Below the pieces are notes generated by a model. It did not search any database and was not told where the DNA came from. It was given only the letters and a program-made list of their open reading frames with translations. Shown here in pieces: positions 10,526 through 21,659 of a stretch of DNA of 64,000 nt. The DNA is from Paralithodes platypus (lineage: Eukaryota; Arthropoda; Malacostraca; Decapoda; Lithodidae): positions 22,008,411 to 22,072,410 of the forward strand of contig CM064538.1 of NCBI GenBank assembly GCA_032716605.1, read 5' to 3'. Every line of letters starts with the position of its first letter. Positions within the stretch are counted from its first letter, which is position 1. The translations under genes were made by a program, and so were the position numbers.

Positions 10526-11159
10526 ATTTAATGGTTGGGAATACTTCAGTAGATTATGGAGCGTTAGCTAAAGTAGTTATTTTCTTTAATTTCCGAATAT
10601 TAGCACGATTATGGATTTTTTATATATTTAACACTTGATGGGACTCTGTTTATTTTATTCTCGAACTTGGATTTTTGGCAGAGTCACTTGGGGAACTCTG
10701 TTTATTTTGCGAGCACTTGGCAGGTTACGCTTAGACACTTTCTCTCTTTTCTGGTCATCGACTTAGACGTCTTTTCTATCTTCTTTCCCACGATGATTCT
10801 GGTGTTTGCTGGCTGTCGTCGTCTTCCCCTCCGTGGCCGTCCAGGTTGGCCAGCTGTGTGAAGATAGTTACAGATGGGTTGATGGGCTTGGGGTCTTAAG
10901 TATGGCTCCGTAACATATAGAAATTATTTGGCAATTACAGTTGGGCACCATACCGGACTAACGCGAGTATTTCAGAGATTTGGAGAAATACTCGACTATC
11001 CTGACCTGTATATCAACCGTTGATGAAGTCCTATTAAGGTATTCTTGAAATAGGGTCTTGAATATCGTGCCTCAGTAAGAACGTATATGGCACGAAATCG
11101 GACTAACGCAGTAAGTTTGTACAAGTACTCTTACTGACTGTCCTGACCATTTTAAGAGG
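10526..11159. other. Intergenic, no gene seen
   Basis: AT-rich sequence to the right of DIRS A with only chance open frames. No repeat shared with the rest of the window was noticed. Confidence 0.5.
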
Positions 11160-12100
11160 TTTGGGGGACCCAGGGCAGTGTTTAAACCTTTCAGTTACAC
11201 AGTCTAATGGGAGGCCACAGACTCAGTGCACCAAGGACTTGTATCTGCAGAGTCTCCTTGAGGGTATCTCGCCAAGCCCTTTCTCTCACAGCAGTCTCAG
11301 ATGTTTCGAGACTACCTGTGAAAAGTGGTAGTGTTCAATTTCAATAGTAATAACTAGAGAGGTCGGGGTGTCGGAGTCTCTCAATTCTTACTAGAGAAAG
11401 CGAAACCTAGCAGAAAAGACAATGTTAAATACTGGGTGGCCAGTAGTAACAAAGTTCCTCTGGAAGGACACTGTCACAGGGTTCACTTCCATGAGTAATA
11501 ATAGAGAGGTCGATGGTGCCGGAGTCTCTCCACTTTTACTAGGGGAAGTGGGACCTAACAAAAGGGACAATATTTGTTACTGGGGTGCCAGTAGTAACAA
11601 AGTTTCTAGAGCAGGACTTAGCACTTTTAACTCTAGAGAATATTGAGGACGGGGTGCCGTTCTCCTCAACTTCTTTTAGAGAGGGTGCTTGTGGACTAAC
11701 TTTAACTAGGAGGAAGGGGCGGGGAGCCGTAGATCCTTCTTCCTAAGTTACCAGTAACAGTAGCTATGTTAATCACTGGGGTGCCAGTGGTAACACAGTT
11801 TCCTGTAACAGGCCACAGTTTCGGTAACTGAAGAATAATAATGAAGCTCCGGGAGTCCGTTCACTTCACTACTATAATTTAGTAGACACCGCCTATCAAG
11901 AGTCTCTATGTTAGCTGACGGGGTGCCACAACTAACAAAGATCCCTAAAATAGGATTTTTATCTCACAGACAGTATATTGAACTTTCGGTGTGCCGTAGG
12001 TCCAACTGAATGGAGGTTTAATTTTAAGACTTCTAAAGGTGGGAGGCCAGTACTCAAGAAGCCTTAAAATTGCTTAACTCTCCTAAATTATCCTGACCTG
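11160..12100. repeat. Degenerate tandem repeat, ~146-bp unit
   Basis: A block containing GGGGTGCCAGTAGTAACAAAG recurs at about 11433, 11579 and 11775, with weaker versions near 11657 and 11919. The preceding block (AGAGGTCG, GGAGTCTCTC, ACTAG, GACAATRTT) recurs at about 11355 and 11501, a spacing of 146 bp. Copies are heavily diverged. There is no coding signal. Confidence 0.65.
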
Positions 12101-13924
12101 GTATTGAGGATTACTGCGAGGGGTCCTTCCTAACCTACAGGATGGTAAGGGCATGACAAGGTATCCCTAGAGAGGTCTGTAGAACCTTCTGGTTCTGGTG
12201 GTCAAGATATTTTCTTTATAATCAATTTACTAAGTGATGGGGTGATGCTTATCTCAAAATACATCTTAACTGTAAAGGTACTTCATCAAGGGTTAAGTAA
12301 ATAATTATATTATATATCAGTAAGCTCAATAAAGCCTTGGAAAACACTAACTTTGTTCAAGGAAAAGTGTTCCTTAAATCTTACCTTGAGCGGAATGTTT
12401 GGTGTCGTGTGCACAACAAAATAAGAAATGCAAGATGCGCATCGAAGTATTTTATAGGTCATACTCCTTCATGGGGGTCTATAATGTGGATCTATTGATG
12501 TATCAATGCTAGTAGGATTTATGCAGACAATGACTCATAAAACATATCATTGTAAGTTATCTATTAATATAGTATTCAGATAGGCATCCTTCTCAGAACG
12601 TGTTGGTATTCCTGATGAGCTAGCGCGTGAGCCGCCTGCTTCCGGTGCGTGTTGGGGAACACCAGCGCCACTTCGGCGTGGTGTTTACTTTGGTACTATC
12701 TGAGATGCATATAAACTTATGAGAAAACAAGAGCATGTGGTTTGTATAATTAGAAGAGATGATCAGAGGATAAAAAGAAGGCATATACAGTATATATGTG
12801 TGTAGGAAACGATGTCCCAAAGATCTATTGAGGTGTTACTTCATAATAATATTGCATAATCAGGTTTTAACAAACATCATAACATTTTCATTTCATACTG
12901 GTTGATTATATTCTTAATATTTATAATACATCTTATTATTAATCATACATGGCACATATCCTTATTCCCTACATATGGTACATAGATTATAGAGAGTAGG
13001 ACAAAAGGAAAACATAAATTATATTGTATCTTAGGTTCTCTTCAAAAGGGTTGACGGAACAGTATTATCTTTCTCGGGGATGTTGTGGGGCGAATCGTGT
13101 TGTCCGGCGTGGGTGGATATTCCTTCTTCTGGGTGTCCTTCTTTAGCATAGCGATTCGTCTATTCCTGAGCTTCGCTACTGCTGTAAATCCCTGTGGTGT
13201 TGTGGTGGATGCTGGTGTCTCCGTCTTTGTCCTTTCCTTCTTCGGTTCTTCTTGTTCCTTTCTCTTGCTTGGTCTTCCTTCTTCTTCCACTACTTCGGTC
13301 TCTTCTGTTTGGGGGTCTCTCCTTTTCCGGGTTATTTTAGTTACCATCAGGGGTGTTGATAAACCTTTAGTTTAATTACTTCAACCTCTGCAATTGTCTT
13401 TGAGCGAGCTGTGGGCTGAACACTTATTTTGGAAGAGGTAATTATGAGATTAAGAGAATTATATTTATTTTATTTCATAAATTTTATTTTTGTAACCGTT
13501 ATTCCCACATAACGATTTTGATAAGTTATTTTACCTTTATCTTGTATCGTCCCAGATTTGGTTTGCTTAGTTTGCAAGTTTTACTGTTAATGAATACTAA
13601 ACGTCAACCCGCGGACCTGCAAGGGTTAAAGGGCATAGCTCATTCAATATCCCTTTCCATATGATCACTGTCTAAAGCATGATTGATACAGTTGTCTTGG
13701 TTTACCATAAATTTTGATCTAAAATAGTAAACAAATCCATGTAAGATATTTTTGAGAAAAGTCCACCCGGAAATAGGTGTGGATATTTACACCTAATTTG
13801 CTCTAGACCCATCTGAGTTACAAAGAGGTCAGGGATCAAGATTTTGTCAAAGTTCGTTGGCGTTACCTATAATTACTAGGTTAAATTGCCCAGGTTTGAC
13901 ATCTACCAATAACATTTTGACAGT
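12101..13924. other. Intergenic, no convincing gene
   Basis: AT-rich. One open frame of 101 codons on the minus strand (13042-13347), rich in Lys, Glu and Thr, is balanced by an equally long one on the plus strand, so neither is supported. The stretch holds no repeat found elsewhere apart from short TTAA-adjacent sequence near 13600-13640. Confidence 0.45.
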
Positions 13925-13992
13925 GCGGGCTCGATCCACCAACCCTTTGATCACCAGCCGACGCTCTACTGACTATGCCATGGCTGCAATTT
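13920..13992 (-). mobile_element. tRNA-like SINE fragment
   Basis: On the minus strand TAGTCAGTAGAGCG resembles an RNA polymerase III A box and GGATCGAGCCC a B box, about 35 bases apart, as in a tRNA. The anticodon-stem region resembles lysine tRNA (GTGATCAAAGGG). Poor acceptor pairing and the repeat-rich setting favour a tRNA-derived SINE head over a functional tRNA. Confidence 0.5.
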
Positions 13993-14029
13993 ATTCTGAC
14001 TGTCATTAGACAATTCTAATAAGGTTAAC

Positions 14030-14880
14030 CCCTTCAGCACCATGATGCCTTTTTATCTTTGATTCTGGCTTAAAGTAGATATTTGTATGCAGTTTAAGAA
14101 GGACCTGTGTTACCAAGTGAGTTTATTGAGATCGTAATTACCCATTTGAGTCCTAGAGGTAGATTACAAACTAAATAAAATTGTCTAATGGTAACCAGAA
14201 TTAGATGAAAATTACATAATGGTGGTGAATGGGGTTAATGGATTTTCTGTGGACCCCCTTCTCCCTCATGTTTAGCCCCATTAGTGTTGAGATTTGAAGA
14301 TGGTCTCCCCATTATTTTGCTGTTTATATGACCTTTCAAGCCATTTCTTTTATTTTTTCAAGCGAGCCCGCAATTTAGGTGAAATCGCCACAATATCTTA
14401 CCAAAAAATGTACAAATGTATCTCGAAGGGGGGTCCTGGGATCTTGGCAATCTTAAGAACTTTCGCCCTGGTGATTTTACTCAGAATTGGCATAGAAGTT
14501 GATTTAGCTTAGGGAAACTGTTGGAGGTAGATTTATTTAGTTCATGAGGGCTGGTCCTATCCAGAGTGAAATTTGGCATCCTCTACCCAACCTTAGCTGT
14601 TTCTGTCTGTCTCTTTTACTGTCCTACTTTTCCTTCTGGGAGTGGGAGGCTAGGAATCCTCTTCCCCTTGTTGTTGTTGTTATTGCTGTTCCCCAGGCTA
14701 TCTGGCCGAGCAGCCCCAAGGTCCCTAGCAAGGCCTAGGCCCTAACCGAGCACCCCCACAAAACCCTCCCTGCCTTGTTTAATTCACCTACTAGATGAGA
14801 CAGAGAAAGGGGTGAGGGAACGCCTGAAACTCACAAGTGTTTTTTTGAGATATGGGATATGAAATTAATTCCAGTTGTTT
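14030..14880. repeat. Dispersed non-coding repeat and unannotated sequence
   Basis: A segment typified by CCTCATGTTTAGCCCCATTA followed by GAGATTT and a Pro-codon-like CCCCAT string. Diverged copies are at about 15090-15200, 36460-36600, 40330-40690 and 58060-58110. No coding potential is conserved between copies. 14620-14880 holds nothing recognisable. Confidence 0.5.
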
Positions 14881-14884
14881 CCAG

Positions 14885-15040
14885 AGTTGAACGCAACATG
14901 GGGAAGCGGTACCACACTCGTCTCTTACATGGAAGGACCAGAGTTCAATCCCACACAGGAACACTGTTGATTGATTGACGTAGAACTTCTACACACACTT
15001 AACGGCATTGGCGGAGGTAAAATCGTCTAACAGTACCGTT
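14885..15040 (+). mobile_element. SINE-like repeat with tRNA-type B box
   Basis: GGGGAAGCGGTACCACAC, then CTTACATGGAAGGACCAGAG and GTTCAATCCCACAC, a B-box-like motif. It ends with a conserved GGCGGAGGTAAAATCG and TTTAATTGTTTA-type tail. Sister copies: 35640-35771 (truncated), 36225-36385 and 39365-39560. Confidence 0.55.
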
Positions 15041-15345
15041 AATTGTTTATTGTGGGCATATTTAGAGGGTTTTATTAAGCTGTGTTTTTTTATGGGTCTG
15101 TTTCTCTCTCATGTTTCACCCCATTCATTGTGAGATTTTAAGACAATTTCCCCAGTAGATTGGCAATTAACCTCCATTGACGTCTTTTTAACTTTACTCT
15201 GGCTTGTATTAGATAATTTTATTCAGTTTAAAAATAGGCTCCAGCAATTAACTCAATGACTGCGGGCATACTATATAAAAAATACATACATCACTGCGGA
15301 ACTTGTTATATTACAAGTGCCGCAGATCATGAGAGGCAGGCAAGC

Positions 15346-15710
15346 GAGTCTAAGCCGAGCGTGATCCTTCCATCCATCTCCCACCGTATCCCGGCGTATA
15401 CTGAGGTTGCCATCAGACATCTCCAGCTTCCCTACAGAGTCTAAGCCGAGCGTGATCCTTCCATCCATCTCCCACCGTATCCCGGCGTATACTCAGGTTG
15501 CCATCAGACATCTCCAGCTTCCCTACAGAGTCTAAGCCGAGCGTGATCCTTCCATCCATCTCCCGCCGTGTCTCGGCATATACTGAGGTTGCTGTCAGAC
15601 ATCTCCAGCTTCCTTACAGAGCCTAAGCCGAGCGTGATCCTTCCATCCATCTCCCGCCGTGTCTTGGCATATACTAAGGTTGCTGTCAGACATCTCCAGC
15701 TTCCCGACAG
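15346..15710 (+). repeat. 91-bp tandem repeat, four copies
   Basis: Units start with GAGTCTAAGCCGAGCGTGAT at 15346, 15437, 15528 and 15619, exactly 91 bp apart. The last unit runs into a tail (15711-16049) shared with the second array at 34729-35160. A 101-codon minus-strand frame through the array is a by-product of the period. Confidence 0.92.
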
Positions 15711-16049
15711 ATTTGGGGATAGCCAAAGCTGCTCAAATCCGCAAATTTTCCCCGATTTAACCCTACCATTGCAATATCGTTGCACGATAACCAGTGATCG
15801 TACAGACATGATTTAGGTGCCCTTGGACAGGTCTATTCCTCTACTTTCAGGGATATATCATTGATATATATTCTAGCTCTTGTTTATACATGACAATGTG
15901 CAGGAGATGAAGGTCACTTTTAGTCCATAACCCCCGTTATGGTATAGTGGTGACCAAGCAATTGTCATATGACGACAAGTGCTGCAGTAATTGTGTTAAC
16001 AAGCTTCAAACTATCTCACTTAACCCTTTTTACTACCACAGATCCTTCT
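15711..16049 (+). repeat. Unique tail shared with 35161-35500
   Basis: About 340 bp nearly identical to 35161-35500, 19 kb away, ending in TACCACAGATCCTTCT. In the second locus the sequence continues directly into TTAAGCTGCACAAAATAG. Here it is interrupted by the insertion at 16050-16435. Confidence 0.88.
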
Positions 16050-16435
16050 GTGGTGGATGGGACTCGTTAGCCTTGGTCGGCAACTCATCTAGGGGAGACA
16101 ACCTTAGACAAATCCGAGTGGATGGGACTCGTCAGCCTTGGTTGGCAACCTGTCTAGGGGAGTAAACCTGATACAAATCCGTACTGCTTACCTAAGGGTA
16201 AGGCAGGATAGTGGATTGATTAGCCGAACACCACTGTAGAAAAATAGTGCTAAAAAGATACACAGAGGGCCTCGGAGTCGGACGGATCCTAAATTGAGTG
16301 GTCAATCCTATAAGTCCTTCACTAAACTGGCCCTGGTTGTCCCTCTCACAGGGAATAGGTCCGCTTGGGGGCATTCTGTGTATGGCCACCCTCGTAAGGA
16401 GAGTAAGGCGTCCGGCAATAGATAGACAGACAGAT
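16050..16435 (+). mobile_element. Short LINE-derived non-autonomous element with 10-bp TSD
   Basis: A 386-bp body flanked by AGATCCTTCT at 16040-16049 and 16436-16445. The empty site is at about 35490. The 5' part holds a repeated ~65-bp head (GTGGATGGGACTCG, CCTTGG, GGCAAC, CTAGGGGAG, ACAAATCCG) in two tandem copies. The 3' end (ATGGCCACCCTCGTAAGG, GGCGTCCGGCAATAGATAG) matches the 3' end of the LINE at 9715-9767. It therefore looks like a SINE or internally deleted LINE that borrows the LINE's 3' end for retrotransposition. Confidence 0.8.
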
Positions 16436-16448
16436 AGATCCTTCTTAA

Positions 16449-16800
16449 GCAGGGATCCCACTGTGCAACTCGTCGATTGCGAATGAGCTGCGACAGCTTT
16501 TTTTTTTCTATGTCCAAAAGTCGCCGTTTTCGGCGCCAAATCAATGTGATTTTGTAAGCAAATAAAGCGAAGAACGCAATAGCCGTGGGACAGTTATGCG
16601 AGTATCGTGCATAACATCGAATGTGAGGCGACAATAGAGAAAGTCTGAAGACAAATTGACAGCGATAAGAACGAATTATTCGAAAGGCTTTTTTGACAAT
16701 TGCTATACCACTGCAATAATGGTGCGCATGAAAGACTACTGGTGTAATTAGACTGAGAATGTTATGCGAACATGTCGAATGATGGACGATTGTCGCACAT
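16449..16800 (+). mobile_element. TTAA-bounded element, family 5, left end
   Basis: Starts after TTAA at 16445-16448 with GCAGGGATCCCACTGTG. The same TTAA site is empty at about 35500 and borders the opposite end of a related element at 34066-34633. The interior is rich in TCGCAAT-like words and non-coding. The right boundary is not visible before the TA tract. Confidence 0.55.
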
Positions 16801-16901
16801 ACGTTCCCCTGTTAAAAAGGTACACATATGGAACACACACAGGTTAACATACGGGAATGTAAACAGGTAAGCACATATGAACACTCGCACTGTACTCCAA
16901 T

Positions 16902-16959
<58 letters not shown>
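16902..16959. repeat. (TA)n microsatellite, left of LTR element
   Basis: An uninterrupted TA tract that abuts the 5' LTR. Another TA tract abuts the 3' LTR at 24192, so the LTR element inserted into a TA microsatellite. Confidence 0.95.
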
Positions 16960-16961
<2 letters not shown>

Positions 16962-17946
16962 TCACCGCATAGTAGCAGAAATAGCAGAGAGGAGAGAGAG
17001 AGGGAGGCGACCCACCTTAATCTACCCCGATAGCTGCGATGTCGAGTAACGCAAAACAACGAGCCTGGGAACCTCCACCCACGTACACACGTGGACCATA
17101 GGCCTGGGAAGATCTATGCTTCCCACGACAGGAGACCTCTATCAGACATTTCGTGTGACTCTGTTATAAGTCTAGTGTGACTCCATTTCCTTGCCGAAAG
17201 TTAGGCCTTAGGGAAGAGATGTGTGTAGGGAGGGAAGAGTCGAGAGTTAGTACCTGTTGGAGCACCCGAAGAGACAGAGGTGTGGTGGAAGTGCTCCCCT
17301 TCACGCTGGTCTGGGTGTACCCCTGGACATGCGTGACGTGTTGTCTGCGGGCTTGTGTGTTAAGACAAGTAGGTAGTGTACTGTTTTGTCCTTTGAAGGG
17401 GAGATGAGACAGCAGTGGTGCATCATTGTGTGTGTGTAACGAGCCCTAGTGTTGTGAGGAGCTCTGAGTTTTATTGTGTGTTGTGTATTGTGTAACGAAC
17501 ACTGATTAGTGTTCTTGAGTGTACACGTTGTCCAAGCGTGTTATCTGGTGATATTATATGGTATCATATATCGGTCTGTAATTGAGTGTGATTCTTTTTA
17601 CTGTTCAGTGAGCTAAGTGTTGGTTAACCGTTGTCTTCAAATGTTCTTTTTGTGTAGTGTTCATTCCTTGTAACGAGTGCATTTACTCGAAGCCTTCACT
17701 CTGCGCTTAGCCAACTATTATTCTTTGCCTTGATTGACTGAATTATCATGCTTATCAACCTGTTCGTTTTCCCTAGTTAATAGTAATTATAATTAATACG
17801 AAAATTAAAAGTTTAATATCATCCTTCTTCATTATTCGTGATTATATTTGACATTAACCCTTTCGGCCTTCTGATCGCAACAGCATGCTATCGTTGCCCT
17901 TGCTTGAATTTTAATCTCTTGGGTTCAGCATTGTAGGGCCGTAACA
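16960..17946 (+). repeat. 5' long terminal repeat
   Basis: 987 bp aligned to the 3' LTR from GTCACCGCATRGTAGCAG to GGGTTCAGCATTGTAGGG and CCGTAACA. The 3' LTR starts TGT; here the first base is C, a decayed TG. The TTAA at 17777-17780 is intact and marks the empty site of the MITE in the other LTR. Open frames of about 76 codons within both LTRs are not supported as genes. Confidence 0.92.
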
Positions 17947-17970
17947 AGAATTTGGCGACCTTGCTTAGGA
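17947..17970 (+). promoter_or_regulatory. Putative primer-binding site
   Basis: AGAATTTGGCGACCTTGCTT directly follows the LTR. A TGGCGACC core at this position is used by several insect gypsy-class elements, with an arginine tRNA as primer. The tRNA match beyond the core is imperfect. Confidence 0.6.
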
Positions 17971-18189
17971 TTTAGCGAACTTTGTACCTACACTAGGGAC
18001 TTGTCTTTTTGTTCACGACTGTTCACCGGGAATCGAACTTAAGCATTTTTAAAATCTGTGTATTTTTGTTTTTCACTCGAATCACACTCAGACGATTTGT
18101 TGGTGTACTGTAATGCTACTCATCTCTCGTTTCTGGTACATGACTTCGATTTGTTTTTGCTTTAATCGGATCAATTAAACCAGACCAAG

Positions 18190-19497
18190 ATGTTTCTTAT
18201 GAGCGATGAGGACGTAGAAGGGTTTCTTCGCTCAGATCCCACTTATGAAAATGTCTCTAGTCTGTATAAGCAGGAGCTTAAATTGGTGGCAGACAAGTTG
18301 GAGATTGATAACGCAATCTCTGACACTAAGGCGGAGTTATTGGAGTGAGTGTTAGAGAGATTGGGACTAGTTTCCACCACCGGGGACGGGTTAGTTGCAG
18401 ATGGGGTGCAGATTGTGACAGACACACAACAATCACAGTCGGTACAGAACACAAACGACCAGATGGAGTTGCTCAGAATGCAACTGGAGTTAGCCAAACA
18501 ACGGACAGAACAGGTGAGACTTCAAATAGAACAGGAAACACAACAGACAGAACGGGCCAAACAACAGACAGAACAGGCGAGACTTCAAATAGAACAGGCG
18601 AGGCTGAAACTGGAGGAGAGGAAACTCGAGTGTGATAACGGGGCGAGTAACGGGACTGGTGAGACACGGCACGTGCCAGGGGGTGGCAAGGTGTTTGATG
18701 TCACTAAGCACGTTCACATGGTGCCGACGTTTAACAAGGCAGATCCAACTGGGTATTTTTTGGCTTTTGAGAAAGCTGCGAGTAACATGGACTGGCCTGG
18801 GGATAAATGGGCTCTCTTGTTGCAAAGTGGGTTAAATGGAAAGGCTCTTGCCGCCTACACTGCTCTTACCGTGTCTCAAAGTGGCGATTATGAGACTGTA
18901 AAAAGGACCATTCTACGTGCCTACGAATTAGTGCCTGAAGCTTACCGTTTGCTGTTTAGGAATCACTATAAAGCTGGTCATTTGACGCATGTGGAGTTCA
19001 TGTATGAAAATAAAAAGGAACTAAACAGGTGGCTGCATTCTCGGGATATTCAAGGTAACTATGAGAAAATGTTTGAGCTCTTTCTTTTGGAGGATTTCTG
19101 TAGAACAATACACAGAGACGTAGCTTCACATATCCTAGAGAAAGGTACCCTGAATCCCGAGAAGGCTGCCACACTCGCTGATGAATATGTCCTAACACGC
19201 AAGGTAGGTCCGGACAGTAGAGCGGGCGGCGGTAGAGGAAGCGATTACTACCACCACCCTGAGTCACCAAGGTCACCGACCATTGACAGTGTTACCATCC
19301 AGGCGCCAAAAAATCCACCTCAAAGGTGGAATGAAAAGCCATGGCAGTCCCCTGCTTCTCCTACCGCTGGCGGAAGTAAGTGGGAAGAGAGGAGGGAGGT
19401 GGCATGTTCCTACTGTGATAAAGCTGGTCACGTGGAACGTGATTGTTTCCTTAAACAAAGGCGCAAGGGCATGGGGCATGGGGCCTCTGGCGGATAA
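18190..19497 (+). pseudogene. LTR element gag with SCAN-like domain and CCHC knuckle, one in-frame stop
   Basis: The ATG at 18190 starts 52 codons ending in TGA at 18346-18348. The same frame then stays open to 19497 (382 codons). A Gln-rich coiled-coil region with repeated RLQIEQ/EQAR heptads lies at about 18480-18620. A helical capsid-like domain follows (FNKADPTGYFLAFEKAA, GLNGKALAAYTAL, ELVPEAYRLLFR), which resembles the SCAN domain family derived from Gmr1-like gag. A single zinc knuckle, CSYCDKAGHVERDC, lies at 19405-19446. The role is particle formation and RNA packaging. The leading TGA makes full-length gag unlikely unless it is read through. Confidence 0.88.
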
Positions 19498-19499
19498 CA

Positions 19500-20439
19500 G
19501 TAAAGCTGAGTACATGAGAGACTTAAAATCCGTAGCTCTGATGTCCATCCTGGGAAAAGTCTGTGTGAATGAGGAAGAGGAGGAGAAGGAGAGGAGAAAG
19601 AGAGATGATGCATTTGCTGCCTTTGTGTCGTGCGGATCTGTTCGTAAGGATGATGAAGTTAAGCCTGTGAAAATCTTGAGAGACAGGTGCTGCACAAACG
19701 CTCATGAGGACGAAGGTGATGGAGAAGTTTGTGCACGAGGGCAAAAGCATCCTCATTCATGGTGTGGGGGGCAATATGTATGTGCCTCTCGTGACTGTTG
19801 AGCTGAGAAGTGAGCTTGTGAATGGTATGGTAACGGTGGGACTGATAAATGAATTGCCAGTGCTTGGAATTGACCTTGTGTTAGGAAATGATTTGGCGGG
19901 GAGGAAGGTGAATAATTCTCCCATAATTGTTTCCAGGCCTACTGATTATGCTGCAACGCGAGAGCTGGAGAAGGAGATGCCTGATTTATTCCCTGCTTGT
20001 GCTGTAACCCGGCCCATGTCTCATAAAAATAATGGGATGAATGTGGCAATGGCGAAAAAGAGTGGTGTGCAAGGTGTGCTGGATGGCCCTAACGAGGTGG
20101 GATTGTAGAAATTGTTCTCGCCAGTAAAGTGTGATGTCCCAGGTGTGCTAGATGGCCCTAATGAATGGGGGCTAGGGAAATTGTTCTCGCTAGCAAAGAG
20201 TGATGTTGCAAGGGTGCAAAGTGTGTTTGAGGGCCCTGATGAGGTGGGGCTAGATGAATTATTCTCGCTAAATGATGGTGTCAGAGAGAATGATGGTGTC
20301 TCAGGTGAAAAGTATCTGCCCGATGTGGGCCCATTTACTAATCACAAGGAGATAGAGCAGCTGAGAGTGAAGGAGGCTGCAGGAAATGATTCAATGTATG
20401 GTGTAATCAATGAATTGCCTATGCACAAAAATGATCCTC
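19500..20439 (+). pseudogene. LTR element protease and start of pol, frameshifted
   Basis: After gag the frame moves to one encoding SVALMSILGKVCVNEEEEE and an acidic stretch up to VKILRD at 19684. Aspartic protease follows in another frame from 19686 (GAAQTL), then FVHEGKSILIHGVGG, VTVGLINELPVLGIDL and VLGNDLAGRKV (19704-20108). The frame change falls inside the presumed DTGA active site. Next comes a run of repeated VLDGPNEVGL-type peptides (20072-20260), interrupted by a TAG at 20106-20108, then an open frame 20112-20531 that enters the MITE. Confidence 0.78.
20072..20270 (+). repeat. Tandem repeat in pol linker encoding VLDGPNEVGL-like peptides
   Basis: Three imperfect units of roughly 60-66 bp, each with GTGCTRGATGGCCCTAA or GTTTGAGGGCCCTGATG followed by a LFSL segment. 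They encode a spacer between protease and RT. The function is unknown. Confidence 0.7.
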
Positions 20440-20443
20440 TTAA

Positions 20444-21047
20444 CGCGGGAACTGCTGGAAGACTCTTAAGAGTTCCCCCGGAGGACTGCGGGAAGACTCT
20501 TAAGAGTCAGGGGAAAAAAAAATCAATTTAAAACACCGAAAAAAAAAAAAAAAAAAAAAAAAAATTGCCCCTGGGCCATGCCAAATATCACTCCTCTACC
20601 TCCCCTCCTTCCCCACTTTCCTCCCCTCCTTCAGTTATCATCTATTTTCCCTGTTATTCCATTATTCTGTGGTATATTTTCGTGCTAACATTAGCGAGTT
20701 GCAAGCAGGGCATGTCATCACTGTTAGCAAGCGAGTGCAAGAGAGAGAGAGAGAGTATCGATCGACAGTGTCTCTCCAGACTTGGGGAAAAGTGGCGGGA
20801 AAGGAGGTTGCCTCAGCCATACATTATGTAACTCCCGGCCTGTATCGCCGATCTTGACCATCCAAACGCTGTTTCCACTTGTTTTATTGTTGTAACAGGT
20901 TAATACCTTTATAATCAACCTATAATAGGTGCATATGGAGAAGTATTAATGCTATTTATGGTAAAATAAATATTTTAGTGATGGAAACAGCTCAAATACG
21001 TGCACACAGGCAGAGGTGTCTCATACCCCCCATGCGCACTTCAGAGG
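20444..21047 (+). mobile_element. TTAA-flanked MITE, family 2, in pol
   Basis: 604 bp between TTAA at 20440-20443 and 21048-21051. It has a poly-A tract at about 20540-20563 and a CTTAAGAGT palindromic region near 20463-20507. It provides the empty sites for the MITEs nested in the LTR copy: TTAA at 20500-20503 (family 3) and the TATTAATGC site near 20945 (family 1). Confidence 0.9.
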
Positions 21048-21051
21048 TTAA

Positions 21052-21616
21052 TGGTATAGCAGAGGAAATGTTGGAGAGTGTGCCCCAGAATGCCTCAAGC
21101 CGGACAATGGAGATGGAATACGTGGGCGTGGCGGATGTGGAGCCTGTCAAGCTGCAGCCGTGCCGAGTCAACCCTGAGAGAGCCAAGATGACGCGCCAGG
21201 AGGTCGACGACGAGTTGCAATGAGACATCAGAGAGCCACGCCAGAGTGAATGCTCCTCCACTGTCACTCTCATAGATAAGCCAGGTGGGTCAGCAGGGTT
21301 TTGCATTGATGTTAAGAAAGTCAATGAGATCACCAAGAGTGACAATTACCATTTGCCTAGAATTAAGGAATGCATTGGGCATGTGGGGTGTGTCAAGTTC
21401 AAACTGGTTGTGGATGTAAGTGATTTGGGGGCAGGTGCAGTCTTGTTGCTAGGTGATGATCATAAAGTAAAACATCCTGTGTCTGGTGACAGCAAGAGTA
21501 TTAACTTTGTTCATAATACTTGCGAGGTGAAGTTTGTTCTTGCCGGAATACCACCTCAAAATCATAATATTCCAGGGAAATGTAATGTCATTGCTGACCA
21601 CCTGTCCCGCATATAA
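21052..21616 (+). pseudogene. LTR element RT and RNase H remnants
   Basis: The same frame holds ADVEPVKLQPCRVNPERAKM, a stop at 21221-21223, then SSTVTLIDKPGGSAGFCIDV, KVNEITKSDNYHLPRIKECI (RT N-terminal block). It then jumps to VVDVSDLGAGAVLLLGDD and HPVSGDSKS (RNase H start) and ends IPGKCNVIADHLSRI. The RT palm with its YxDD motif is missing, as is part of RNase H. In-frame joining of the remnants indicates internal deletion rather than random decay. TAA ends the frame at 21614-21616. Confidence 0.85.
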
Positions 21617-21659
21617 AAAATGTTTGTGAATGCTTAAATTTGTCGCCACAAATATATTT

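Noticed and set aside
13042..13347. Lys/Glu-rich 101-codon minus-strand protein
   Set aside because: Low complexity, an equally long opposite-strand frame, and no homologous copy in the window.
13920..13992. A functional lysine tRNA gene
   Set aside because: A- and B-box-like motifs are present but the acceptor stem does not pair well and the setting is repetitive; a SINE head is more likely.
16828..17049. Coding frames across the TA tracts at both ends of the LTR element
   Set aside because: Tyr-Ile runs from (TA)n only.
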